DNA of 64,000 nt, taken from positions 186,001 to 250,000 of the forward strand of contig CAVYKN010000009.1 in assembly GCA_963769115.1 (NCBI GenBank), in the 5' to 3' direction. Within the stretch, counting starts at the first letter, position 1. Each line of letters opens with the position of its first letter. This document shows, in pieces, positions 1-8,936 of the stretch. This DNA comes from DASTFY01 sp963769115 (GTDB lineage Bacteria; Actinomycetota; Acidimicrobiia; Acidimicrobiales; Ilumatobacteraceae). The translations under genes and the position numbers were made by a program. The notes under the pieces were generated by a model. That model saw only the letters and a program-made list of their open reading frames with translations, had not been told where the DNA came from and did no database searches.

Positions 1-813
1 ACGACCCGCCCCGCCTGCTGCTGGGCGAGACCTATGTGGCCGGATCGGCCCGCCTGGCCCGCTTCTACGGCGAAGGCGACGAGCTCCAGCTGGCCTTCAA
101 CTTCCCGTTCCTGCGCTCGCCGTTCCACGCCGAGCCGCTCCGGCAGTTCGTGGCCGACACCGAGGCCGCGCTCCCGGAGGGCGCGTGGCCGGTGTGGACC
201 GGCTCCAACCACGACCACAGCCGGTTCCCCACCCGTTGGGCGCAGAACGACGACCGCCGGATCCGACTCGGGCTGCTCATGCTGCTGACCATCCGGGGCA
301 CGCCGGTCCTCTACTACGGCGACGAGATCGGAATGCCCGACACGCCCATGATCCGCTCGCAGCTCCAGGACCCGGTGGGCATCCGCAACTGGCCGGCGCT
401 GGAGGGCCGGGACCCCGAGCGGACGCCGATGCATTGGACGGGCGGGGAGGGCGCCGGCTTCACGACCGCGGGGACGACGCCGTGGCTGCCCATCGGCGAC
501 AACGACGCCGTCAGCGTCGAGGTGCAGCGGGACGATCCCGACTCGGTGCTCTCGCTTCTGCCGGAGCCTGCTGGCGCTGCGGCGCGAGCACGAGGACCTG
601 CGTCGCGGCACGTACGAGCCGCTGGAGTCACCCGACGGGGTCTGGGCCTTCCGCCGGGGCGCGGCGACCACCGTCGTCCTCAACTTCTCGAGCGTGCCCC
701 AGCGGGTCGACATCGGCGGCGAGGTCCTGCTGTCGACCGCCGGCGACCGGACGCCGGGGACCGCCGACGGCCTCGACCTCCGTCCGTGGGAAGGCGTCAT
801 CGTCTCCGGCTGA
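1..813 (+). CDS. GH13 alpha-glucosidase/oligo-1,6-glucosidase, 3' part, frameshifted
   Basis: This is the C-terminal half of a glycoside hydrolase family 13 enzyme that hydrolyses alpha-glucosidic bonds in small oligosaccharides, probably in the cytoplasm. The gene begins upstream of the window; the open frame is already running at base 3. Visible are the GETYV strand, GEGDEL, the conserved region IV motif SNHDHSR (the His-Asp pair that stabilises the transition state) and GTPVLYYGDEIGM. A one-base insertion near 545-570 shifts the frame; the C-terminal beta domain (LLALRREHEDL ... LDLRPWEGVIVSG) continues in the next frame to the stop at 811-813. The exact substrate cannot be told; trehalose synthase or sucrose hydrolase are possible relatives. 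Confidence 0.85.
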
Positions 814-886
814 CACCGGTCGACGGTCCGCCGCGGCGAGGTCCCGGCGGGCCCAGGCCGCGTTTGCTACGGTGCCGCGAACTCGC

Positions 887-1668
887 ATGGGGGATGGTGA
901 GTCGTTGTCGGTTCTCGACGTGCGTGACGTGAGCGTCCGCTTCGGTGGCATCGTCGCCCTGGACGAGCTCTCGTTCTCCGTCGAGCGGGGCGAGATCTGC
1001 GGCCTGATCGGCCCGAACGGTGCCGGCAAGACGACGCTCTTCAACGTGGTGTCGCGCATCTACCAGCCGACCAGCGGGCGGCTGGAGTTCAAGGACAAGG
1101 AGATCCTGGACGTGCCCGCCCACGGCATCGCCCGGCTGGGGATCGCCCGGACGTTCCAGAACCTGGCCCTCTTCCCGCGGCTGACGGTGCTCGAGAACGT
1201 CATGGTCGGTGCCCACAGCAAGACCCGCGTCAACTTCGCCACCGCTCCCTTGCGCATCGGCGTCCGGCGGGAGGAGCGGCGACTGCAGCAGGACGCCATG
1301 GACATCCTGGCCTCCCTCGGCCTGACCGCGCTACGCCCTGCGCCCCGCCATGGGGCTGCCGTACGGCACGCTCAAGCGCATCGAGCTGGCCCGGGCGATG
1401 GCGGCCCGCCCCGAGCTGCTGCTGCTCGACGAGCCGGCCTCCGGCCTCACCCACGCCGAGGTCGACGAGCTCGGCAAGACCATCCAGCTGCTGCGCGACG
1501 AGCTACGAGCTCACCATCCTCCTCGTCGAGCACCACATGCAGCTCGTGATGGGCATCTCGGACAAGGTGGTCGTGCTCGACTTCGGCCGGAAGATCGCCG
1601 AAGGTCGCCCGGAGGACGTGCAGAACGACCCGCTGGTGATCGAGGCGTACCTCGGGAGCACCGCGTGA
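887..1668 (+). CDS. livG: Branched-chain amino-acid-type ABC transporter ATPase LivG (two frameshifts)
   Basis: ATP-hydrolysing subunit of a HAAT-family importer; it pairs with LivF under the membrane and drives LivH/LivM. Walker A (GPNGAGKTT), the Q-loop region RTFQNLALF, the signature-like segment LPYGTLKRIELARA and Walker B (LLLLDEPASGL) are all present, as is the H-loop (LVEHHMQLV). The ATG at 887 is chosen because SLSVLDVRDVSVRFGG follows directly. Single extra bases near 1330 and 1505 break the frame; removing both gives 260 codons, the usual size. The stop overlaps the livF start (GTGA). First gene of the liv operon. Confidence 0.9.
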
Positions 1669-2378
1669 CGGCGCTCCTGGAGATGCGCGACGTCCACGCC
1701 GCGTACGGGCCGGTGCAGGTCCTCCGCGGGCTCGACCTCCGCGTGGACGAGGGCGAGGTCGTGGTCCTGCTCGGCGCCAACGGTGCCGGGAAGACGACCA
1801 CGGTGCGCGCCATCTGCCAGATGGTCGGCACCAAGGGCGACATCCAGTTCGACGGAACCCAGCTCGTCGGGAAGCGGCCGGAGAAGATGGCGGCGCTCGG
1901 CATCGCCCACGTGCCGCAGGGACGGGGGACCTTCCCCGAGCTGACGGTGGAGGAGAACCTGGAGGTCGGGGCGTACGCCCGCAAGGAGCGGTCCAGCATC
2001 CGAGCCGACATGGACCGCTGGTTCCAGATGTTCCCGCGGCTGGCCGAGCGCCGGCGGCAGCAGGCCGGGAGCCTGAGCGGCGGCGAGCAGCAGATGCTCG
2101 CCGTCGCCCGCGCGTTGATGAGCCGGCCGCGCCTGCTCCTGCTCGACGAGCCGTCGCTCGGCCTGGCTCCGATCATCATCCAGGACCTGTTCAGGAAGTT
2201 CGACGAGCTCAACGAGCAGGAGGGGGTGACGATGTTCGTCGTCGAGCAGAACGCAAGCCTCGCCCTGGGCATCGCCGACCGCGCCTACGTGCTGGAGGCC
2301 GGGACCATCGTCGTGACCGGGAGCGCGGACGAGCTGCGGGCCAACGACGAAGTCCGTCGCGCCTACTTGGGGTTCTAG
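1665..2378 (+). CDS. livF: Branched-chain amino-acid-type ABC transporter ATPase LivF
   Basis: Second ATPase of the HAAT importer, 237 aa and intact. It shows Walker A GANGAGKTT, the LivF-typical HVPQGRGTFPELTVEENL, the signature LSGGEQQ, Walker B LLLLDEPSLGL and the H-loop VEQN. GTG at 1665 overlaps the livG stop by four bases, so the two are translationally coupled. livH follows after eight bases with a clear AGGAGG ribosome site (about 2377). Length and motifs are normal for LivF. Confidence 0.95.
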   Translation: MTALLEMRDVHAAYGPVQVLRGLDLRVDEGEVVVLLGANGAGKTTTVRAICQMVGTKGDIQFDGTQLVGKRPEKMAALGIAHVPQGRGTFPELTVEENLEVGAYARKERSSIRADMDRWFQMFPRLAERRRQQAGSLSGGEQQMLAVARALMSRPRLLLLDEPSLGLAPIIIQDLFRKFDELNEQEGVTMFVVEQNASLALGIADRAYVLEAGTIVVTGSADELRANDEVRRAYLGF

Positions 2379-2386
2379 GAGGCCTG

Positions 2387-3343
2387 ATGATCCTTGCTGT
2401 GCCGGGCATCGAGGACAACTTCCTCACGCTGACGCTGTTCCTGCAGAACCTGTCCAACGCCCTGGCCAACGGCGCCGTCTACGCGCTCATGGCCCTGACC
2501 GTGGTGATGATCTACAAGACCACCGGGCACCTCAACTTCGCCCAGGGCGAGATGGCCATGTTCACCACCTTCCTGGTGTTCGTCCTCGCCGTCGAGCACG
2601 GCTTCCCGGTCTGGCTCGCCATCGTCATCGTGGTGCTCGTGGCGATGTTCGTGGGCGCGGCGTTCGAGCGCATCCTCATCCAACCGCTGGAGAACCGCAG
2701 CGTGCTGGCGCCGGTCATCCTCACCCTGGGGCTGTTGTTCATCCTCAACGGGAGCGCGGCGACGATCTGGGGCACCCAGCCCCGCACGCCGATCCCGGCG
2801 CCGTTCCCCGGCGGCCTCGACGACAAGATCGACATCATCACCGATCGGGTGCCGAACTTCTTCATCACCTACAAGGCGCTGGGCGTCTGGGTGAGCGTGG
2901 GGCTGCTGGTGCTGCTGATCAACCTCCTGCTGCAGCGCACCAAGCTGGGGCTGGGTTATCGAGCGGTGGCAGCCAACGCGGAATCGGCGCTGATCGTCGG
3001 CATCCCGGTCAAGCGGATGCTGATGCTCGGTTGGGCGCTGGCCGCGGGCATCGGCGCCATCGCCGGGGCCATCATCGCCCAGTACCGCAACGTCCTCGAC
3101 TTCAACTTCATGGGGGCCGTGCTGCTGTTCGGCTTCGCCGCCGCCTGCCTCGGCGGGTTCGACTCCATCAAGGGCGCGGTGGTCGGCGGGTTGCTGGTCG
3201 GGATCATCGAGACGTTCGCGCCGGCGCTCTTCACGTTCGTCGGCAACGAGCTGTCGCTGGTCATGGTGCTGCTCGTGATCCTCATCGTCCTGTACTTCCG
3301 ACCTCAGGGCCTCTTCGGCAGCAAACGGGTGGAACGGGTATGA
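2387..3343 (+). CDS. livH: Branched-chain amino-acid-type ABC transporter permease LivH
   Basis: Integral membrane permease of 318 aa with about eight hydrophobic segments; it forms the translocation path together with LivM. The LivH family signature is seen as GAVYALMALTVVMIYKTTG and LNFAQGEMAM near the N-terminus, and the cytoplasmic coupling region AANAESALIVGIPVKR near residue 200. ATG 2387 has the Shine-Dalgarno sequence AGGAGG at a suitable distance. Its stop overlaps the livM start (ATGA). Confidence 0.95.
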   Translation: MILAVPGIEDNFLTLTLFLQNLSNALANGAVYALMALTVVMIYKTTGHLNFAQGEMAMFTTFLVFVLAVEHGFPVWLAIVIVVLVAMFVGAAFERILIQPLENRSVLAPVILTLGLLFILNGSAATIWGTQPRTPIPAPFPGGLDDKIDIITDRVPNFFITYKALGVWVSVGLLVLLINLLLQRTKLGLGYRAVAANAESALIVGIPVKRMLMLGWALAAGIGAIAGAIIAQYRNVLDFNFMGAVLLFGFAAACLGGFDSIKGAVVGGLLVGIIETFAPALFTFVGNELSLVMVLLVILIVLYFRPQGLFGSKRVERV

Positions 3344-4450
3344 CAGGGTTCCCGGTCGTCATCCAGCGCGGGTCGACGGCCCACCGCGCGCTCCAGGCCC
3401 TGGGCTGGGTCCTGCTCCTCGCCGGCTTCCTCTACGTCACCAACGTCGGAGAGAACTTCCTCGCCATCCGCTGGGCCCAGGGCATCACCCTTGCGGTGGC
3501 CATCCTCGGCCTCAACATCGTCACCGGCTACTCCGGCCAGATCTCCATCGGCCACTCGTTCTTCTTCGGCATCGGCGCCTACACGACCATGATCCTCGTG
3601 GCCGACCACGGCTGGCCGTTCCTGGCCACGCTCCCGATCGCAGGCGCCATGGGCTTCGCCATCGGTTTCGTCATCGGCATCCCGGCGCTGAAGATCCGCG
3701 GCCTCTACCTCTCGCTGGTCACGCTGGGTCTGGCGCTGGCCTTCCCCGCCATCGCCAAGTCGGACAACTTCTTCGGCGTCGACTTCGCCAGCCTCACCGG
3801 TGGCAGCAACGGCAAGTCGATCACGGGCGGGGAGGTCACGACGACGAGAGGGTTCAGATGGGACCCGCCGTCCTGGGTGCCGGACAGCTGGACGAACAAC
3901 GACTGGATCCTGACCACGGTCGTGGTGGTCGCGGTCGTGATGTTCATCCTCACGTCCAACCTCGTGCGCAGTCGTGTGGGGCGGGGCCTCATCGCCATGC
4001 GGGACAACGAGATCGGCGCCGCGGTGTCGGGTGTGAACCCGGCCCAGTACAAGGTGCTGGCCTTTGCGACGAGCGCTTTCGTGACCTCCGTGGGCGGCGG
4101 CTGCTTCGCCCTCGCGGCGACGACCATCGGGCCGGACAGCTTCGGCCTGCAGCGCTCGATCGAGTTCATCGCCGGTCTGGTGATCGGAGGCGTGGCCACG
4201 ATCCTCGGCCCGCTCATCGGCGGCCTGCTCGTGGAGTGGCTGCCGTACTGGTCCTTCGAGGGGACGCTCCCGCTTCTGCCGAAGCTGGAGGGACCCGAGG
4301 CGGGCGTGCTCTACGGCATCCTGCTCGTCGTCATCATCTTCTTCATGCCGGGCGGGATCATGTACGGCCTGCGGGTGTTGCGGTCGAAGTTCCTGCTGAT
4401 CATCCCTCGCCTTCCCACGCCGACGACCGACAGGCAGACCGAACCGCTAG
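3340..4450 (+). CDS. livM: Branched-chain amino-acid-type ABC transporter permease LivM (stop lost by an apparent insertion)
   Basis: Second permease of the HAAT importer, about 369 aa, with the LivM hallmarks ILGLNIVTGYSGQISIGH and MRDNEIGAAVSGVN. As written the reading frame does not stop: it runs through the intergenic region straight into livK. Shifting by one base near the 3' end restores a TAG at 4448-4450, and 1111 nt is 3n+1, which fits one inserted base. I therefore treat the read-through as an artefact or frameshift, not a permease-receptor fusion. The exact insertion site cannot be fixed. Confidence 0.85.
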
Positions 4451-4463
4451 GCGGCTCCGGTGC

Positions 4464-4469
4464 CTATGA
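4464..4469 (+). promoter_or_regulatory. Candidate -10 box for livK
   Basis: The hexamer TATGAT matches a good sigma-70-type -10 element and lies 59 bases before the livK ATG, between the inferred livM stop and livK. No convincing -35 is seen. A separate promoter for the binding protein would fit the usual need for excess receptor over membrane components. Confidence 0.35.
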
Positions 4470-4527
4470 TCGACGACCAGGGGGCGGACGAGTCACCGAC
4501 CGAGCAAACCACAAGGGGGAGAACCTG

Positions 4528-5961
4528 ATGAAGCGATCCTGGCGTTGGCGTGTCGCCATGCCCATCACCGCTCTGGCCCTCGTCGCCGCGGCCTGTGGCA
4601 GCGACGACGACGGCGGAACTGCCGACACCGAGGCTCCGGCGACGGAGGCTCCGGCGTCCGAGGCCCCGGCCACGGAGGCCCCGGCGACGGAGGCCCCGGC
4701 TACCGAAGCCCCGGCCACCGACGCACCGGCCGCGGCGGCCTTCCAGGTGCCGACCGACGCCTGCCCGCCCGAGGCCACGACGGCCCTCGCGGACGGCGAG
4801 CCCATCAAGCTGGCCTTCATCGGCCCGCAGACGGGTCCGCTGGCCGCCTTCGGCGTCATCGGCCAGGGCATGAAGGTCTACTTCGACAAGCTGAACGCCG
4901 ACGGTGGGATCGAAGGCCACCCGGTGGAGGTCATCACCAAGGACGACGCCTACGACCCGGCGAAGTCGGCTCCGGCAGTGCAGGAGGCACTCGAGGGCGA
5001 CCAGGTGTTCGCCTCGGTCTTCCAGATCGGCACGCCGAACGTCGCCGGCACCCGGCAGCTGTACGCCGACGCCTGCGTGCCGCAGGCGCTGGTCGGCACG
5101 GGCTTCCCGAACTGGGGCGATCCTGCCAACTTCCCGTGGACCACGGGCGGCATCCCGTCCTACACGGTCGAGGCGAACGTGTGGACGCAGTTCATCAAGG
5201 AGAAGTTCCCTGACGCCACGAAGGTCGCCCTGTTGACGTTCAACAACGACTTCGGCAAGACCTACAAGGAGGCGTTGGCCGAGCTGCTGCCGGCGGCAGG
5301 CCTGGAGATCGTGGCCGACGTCGTGCACGAGCCCACGTCGGACCTCTCGAACGAGGTCACGCAGCTGCTGGCGGCCGGCCCGGACGTCATCATCGGCGGG
5401 ACGACGTCCACGTTCTGCACCAGCCTGATGACCCTCGCCCGCCAGGGCGGCTTCACGGGCCCGATCATCAACTCCTACACCTGCCAGGCCATCGAGCAGT
5501 TCATGGTCCCGGCCGGTGAGGCGGCCGCCAACGTCCACACGCTGGTGCGTGCTCAAGGATCCGGCCGATCCGGCCTTCGCCGACGACCCGGCGATGCAGC
5601 AGTACCTGGCCGACGTGGCCGAGTTCGGCGCCGGCGTCGATCCCAACATCGGCAACGTGGCCACCGGCTACAACGCGGCGTTCCTCATCACCGATGCGCT
5701 GACCCGCGCCGCGGCGATGGAGGGCGGGCTCACCAGGGCCAACCTCATGAACGCCTTCTGGTCGTTCGACATCGAGGCGCCCCTGGCGCTCGGCGGCGTG
5801 GCCAAGGTCGACGGCGTCGACCGACGCGTACATCTCCGAGTACGGCGTGATGGCCGAGTTCGACCCGGCCGCCACGGGCTACAAGACGCGCGGAGGGCGT
5901 CGAGGTCGACGCCGAAGGGACAGGGCGGCGTCTTCGGCGGGTGACCCGCACGGCATCGTGA
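4528..5961 (+). CDS. livK: HAAT-family substrate-binding lipoprotein LivK (three frameshifts)
   Basis: Extracytoplasmic receptor of the importer, tethered as a lipoprotein. It starts at ATG 4528 behind GGGGGAG. The signal peptide is positively charged (MKRSWRWR) and ends in the lipobox VAAAC; a low-complexity ATEAP linker follows, then a Peripla_BP_6 domain (IKLAFIGPQTGPLAAFG, GQGMKVYFDKLNADGG). Extra single bases near 5547, 5822 and 5888 split the last third; with all three removed the gene is 477 codons and ends at TGA 5959-5961. The ligand may be a branched-chain amino acid, an amide or a carboxylate; the next-door acyl-CoA genes make a carboxylate or amino-acid carbon source plausible. 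Confidence 0.9.
4626..4730 (+). repeat. Tandem ATEAP-coding repeat in the LivK linker
   Basis: About seven imperfect 15-bp units encode ATEAP, SEAP and TDAP repeats directly after the lipobox cysteine. Such Thr/Glu/Ala/Pro spacers hold a lipoprotein domain away from the membrane in actinobacteria. Unit number is likely to vary between strains. Confidence 0.85.
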
Positions 5962-5966
5962 GCGTT

Positions 5967-5998
5967 CCGGGGCCGGTGGTGATCACCACCGGCCCCGG
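5967..5998. terminator. 32-nt perfect palindrome, likely terminator of the liv operon
   Basis: A perfect 32-nt inverted repeat (arms 5967-5982 and 5983-5998, centred on TGATCA) starts six bases after the livK stop. As RNA it would form a very stable GC-rich stem. There is no downstream T run, which is common for terminators in high-GC actinobacteria. It could also block 3' exonucleases. Confidence 0.7.
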
Positions 5999-6038
5999 GC
6001 GCGTCCCGGACCGCTTTCGAGCGAACTGACCCGATGGT

Positions 6039-6044
6039 TAGATT
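6039..6044 (+). promoter_or_regulatory. TANNNT -10 box, probable leaderless start of the enoyl-CoA hydratase gene
   Basis: TAGATT is followed by six bases and then GTG 6051, with no Shine-Dalgarno sequence. This spacing is typical of leaderless actinobacterial transcripts. Confidence 0.5.
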
Positions 6045-6050
6045 CCGGCC

Positions 6051-6938
6051 GTGGACGCAGCACCCGTGGACGCAGCGGCCGCGGATGCATCACTGGCGAC
6101 GCCCTCGTGCTGGCCGATGACCCGGCACCGTCCGTCCGCCGCCTGACCCTCAACCGGCCCGCCAAGCGCAACGCGCTCTCCAACGCGTTGCGGACCCAGC
6201 TGTTCGAGCAGCTCCGGGCCGGCGACGCCGACCCCGAGGTGCGGGTGATCGTCATCCGGGGCGCCGGTCCCTGCTTCTCGGCCGGCTACGACCTCGCCCA
6301 GGACCGCGCCGAACCGCTGCCGTGGCCGGCGACCGCGGCCGACGGGAGCTGGGCCCGGCACGTCCTCCAGGGCTGGTTCGAGATGATGGACATGGCGACG
6401 CCCCTCATCGCCCAGGTGCACGGCTACTGCCTGGCCGGCGGCACCGAGCTGGCCACGGCGTGCGACCTCGTCTACGTCGCCGAGGACGCGCAGATCGGGT
6501 ACCCGCCCGTGCGCCTCATGAGCTCACCCGACATGGCCTGGCACCCGTGGCTGCTCGGTTGGCGGAGGGCCATGGAGTCCATGCTGACGGGGGATTCGAT
6601 GTCCGGCGTCGGACGCGGTGGAGGCGGGGTTCGCCAACCGCGCCTTCCCGGCCGACGAGCTCGAGTCCGCCGTCCTGGCCGTCGCCGATCGCGTGGCCAA
6701 GGTGCCACCCGACCTCCAGGCCCTCAACAAGCGCGTGGTCCACCGGGCCATGGAGGTCATGGGCATGCGCGACGCCATGCGGGCCACGGCCGACATCAAC
6801 GCCCTCGGCTTCCACCAGCGGTCGAGCCGGGCCTACTTCCAGCAGCTGACCCAGGGCGTCACCGCGGCGCTCGACGCCCGAGACGCGCAGTTCGGGGACT
6901 ACCGGACCAGCTCCGGACCAGACGCCGAGAACCCGTGA
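6051..6938 (+). CDS. Enoyl-CoA hydratase/isomerase family protein (frameshifted)
   Basis: Crotonase-fold enzyme acting on acyl-CoA, probably hydrating enoyl-CoA in a degradative pathway. Family sequence begins at 6107 (RRLTLNRPAKRNALSN); FSAGYDL and the oxyanion-hole strand GYCLAGGTELATACDLVY are clear. One extra base near 6602 splits the C-terminal part (EAGFANRAFPADEL ... to the stop at 6938). GTG 6051 is proposed as start from the leaderless promoter, but it is in another frame from 6107, so one or two more indels would lie between. If this is wrong, translation begins at GTG 6107. The stop overlaps a GTG at 6935. Confidence 0.8.
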
Positions 6939-6970
6939 CCTCTACAGTCGATCGGGACGGAGCGAGGTCG

Positions 6971-7831
6971 ATGGAGTTCGAGACGATCAGGTACGACGTG
7001 CGGGACGCGGGCGAGCACGGCATCGCCACGGTCACCCTCGACCGGCCCGAGACCCGCAACGCGCAGAACAAGCGCATGACGTACGAGCTCAACGCAGCCT
7101 TCGACGACGCCAGCCGCCGCAAGGACGTGAAGGTGATCGTGCTCCAGGCCGACGGCCCTCACTTCTGCTCGGGCCACGACATGCGCGACACCGAGAGCAT
7201 GAAGCAGTTCGACGTCGTCGGTCCGTACGGCGGTTTCGGCCGGGAGGGTCAGGAAGGGCACATGGCGTGGGAGGAGGAGGTCTACTTCCACATGTGCTGG
7301 CGGTGGCGCAACCTGCCCAAGCCGCTGCTCGCCGCCGCCCAGGGCAAGACCATCGCCGGGGGGCTGATGCTGCTGTGGGTGGCCGACGTCATCGTCGCCG
7401 CCGAAGACGCGCTGTTCTCGGATCCCGTCGTGGGCATGGGGGTCAACGGCGTCGAGTACTTCGCCCACCCGTGGGAGCTGGGGGCCCGCAAGGCCAAGGA
7501 GCTGCTGTTCACGGGGGACTGGGTCACGGCCGAGGAAGCCTGCCAACTGGGCATGGTCAACCACGTCGTGCCCGCAGAGGAGCTGCGGTCCTTCACGATG
7601 GACCTCGCCCAACGGATCGCGCAGCGGCCCAGCTTCGCCCTCAAGCTGGCCAAGGAGAGCGTCAACCAGGCGCTGGAGGCGCAGGGCCAGCTCACTGCCC
7701 TGAAGGCCGCGTTCTCGATGCAGCACCTCGCCCACGCCCACAACCGGGTCCGGTTCGGTGTCGCCGTCGACCCCGGCTCCGCCCGCGCCCCTGCCCCCTC
7801 CGCGACTCCCGCCCCGGAGCAGACATCGTGA
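6971..7831 (+). CDS. Enoyl-CoA hydratase family protein
   Basis: Intact crotonase-family protein of 286 aa. Motifs: ATVTLDRPETRNAQNK, HFCSGHDM (first oxyanion strand) and QGKTIAGGLMLLWVADV (second), then DPVVGMGVNGVEYFAHPWELG. The ATG at 6971 follows GGAG; GTG 6935, overlapping the upstream stop, is an alternative start that adds 12 residues. It lies in one transcription unit with the preceding hydratase and the following TetR regulator (GTGA overlap). The two hydratases belong to different subfamilies, so they may act at two steps of one pathway. Confidence 0.88.
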   Translation: MEFETIRYDVRDAGEHGIATVTLDRPETRNAQNKRMTYELNAAFDDASRRKDVKVIVLQADGPHFCSGHDMRDTESMKQFDVVGPYGGFGREGQEGHMAWEEEVYFHMCWRWRNLPKPLLAAAQGKTIAGGLMLLWVADVIVAAEDALFSDPVVGMGVNGVEYFAHPWELGARKAKELLFTGDWVTAEEACQLGMVNHVVPAEELRSFTMDLAQRIAQRPSFALKLAKESVNQALEAQGQLTALKAAFSMQHLAHAHNRVRFGVAVDPGSARAPAPSATPAPEQTS

Positions 7832-8457
7832 CCACCGCCCGCCGCCTCGGTCGGCCGCCGGCCGTGGACTCCACCGTCACCCGGGGGCGGATCCTCACCG
7901 CGGCCCGGCGGTCGTTCGCCTCCCGGGGCTACGACGCCACGACGAACCGGGACATCGCCACCGACGCCGGCGTGACGACCGGCGCCCTCTACCACTACAC
8001 GGCATCCAAGGCGGACCTCTACGGCCAGGTCTACGGGCAGGTGCAGGATCTGGTCTACGGCGAGTTCGAGAAGGCGTTCGTCCACGACAACTTCATCGAC
8101 CGCTTCCGGGCAGTGCTCGAAGCGGCGGTGGAACTGAATCGCCGGGACTCGTCGTTGGCCGGCTTCGTCATCGGCGTCTCGCCCGAGGTGCAGCGGCATC
8201 CGGAGCTCCGTGAGAAGCTGCGGCCGATGGTCGCCCGCGCGAACAACTTCATGCACCGGCTCGTCGGCGACGCGGTCGAGCGGGATGAGCTGGCGCCCGA
8301 TGTCGACCCGGCTGCGGTCGAGGACCTCCTCAACGCCGTGCTGGCCGGACTGGCCCGCTTCTCCAACCTGACCGGCGATCCCGATCGTCACGCGGGCGCG
8401 GTCGTGGCCTTGGAGCGGCTGGTCGGGGGCACACTGCTGGTCGAGAGGGTGCGGTGA
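7828..8457 (+). CDS. TetR-family transcriptional regulator
   Basis: A 209-aa regulator with an N-terminal TetR helix-turn-helix (ILTAARRSFASRGYDATTNRDIA ending in TTGALYHY, here cited in parts) and a variable ligand-binding C-terminus. It overlaps its neighbours by four bases on both sides (GTGA), so it is made from the same message as the acyl-CoA enzymes. It probably represses that operon until an acyl-CoA ligand binds; this is inferred from position and from FadR/KstR-type relatives. Confidence 0.9.
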   Translation: MTTARRLGRPPAVDSTVTRGRILTAARRSFASRGYDATTNRDIATDAGVTTGALYHYTASKADLYGQVYGQVQDLVYGEFEKAFVHDNFIDRFRAVLEAAVELNRRDSSLAGFVIGVSPEVQRHPELREKLRPMVARANNFMHRLVGDAVERDELAPDVDPAAVEDLLNAVLAGLARFSNLTGDPDRHAGAVVALERLVGGTLLVERVR

Positions 8458-8936
8458 CCTCCCCGGCGCGACGGCCCGTCGTCGACGGCCTCTTCACCTG
8501 GCCGGCCGACGAGCCGCAGCTCATCGGCAGCCGGTTCCCCGAGAGCGGCGTCATCACCTTCCCCCGGCAGGCCTCGTGCCCGCGGACGTCGTCGACCGTC
8601 GTCGAGGACGTCTTGCTGCCCCGCCGCGGCCGGTTGTGGAGCTGGACGATCCAGGGCTTCCTGCCGAAGTCACCGCCCTACGCGGGCAAGGAGACGCCGC
8701 AGACCTTCGAGCCCTACGGGGTGGGCTACGTCCAGCTCGACCTCGACGCCGACGACGGAGCCGACGGAGACGGTGGCGGCGTGATCGTCGAGTCCCGCTT
8801 GACCGAGAACGATCCCGACCGGCTGGCCATCGGCATGCCGGTCGAGCTGGTCATCGTGCCGTTCACGACCGACGACGACGGGACCGAGGTGGTGACCTTC
8901 GCGTTCGCGCCGGCCACGGAAGGAGAGCAGACATGA
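8454..8936 (+). CDS. DUF35 OB-fold acyl-CoA-associated protein lacking the zinc ribbon
   Basis: 160-aa protein with the DUF35 layout: a short N-terminal segment LIGSRFPESGVITFPRQASCP where the rubredoxin-like zinc ribbon normally lies, then an OB-fold (LWSWTIQGFLPKSPPYAG, YGVGYVQLDL, RLAIGMPVELVIVPF). Only one of the usual four cysteines is present in the ribbon, so zinc binding is unlikely. DUF35 proteins pair with thiolase-like proteins (for example ChsH2 with Ltp2 in steroid catabolism), and the thiolase-like gene starts directly at its stop. A partner role is inferred. Confidence 0.8.
   Translation: MTSPARRPVVDGLFTWPADEPQLIGSRFPESGVITFPRQASCPRTSSTVVEDVLLPRRGRLWSWTIQGFLPKSPPYAGKETPQTFEPYGVGYVQLDLDADDGADGDGGGVIVESRLTENDPDRLAIGMPVELVIVPFTTDDDGTEVVTFAFAPATEGEQT

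Noticed and set aside
4626..4730. Short tandem repeats as a possible CRISPR-like array
   Set aside because: Units are 15 bp with no spacers and are translated as an ATEAP linker in livK.
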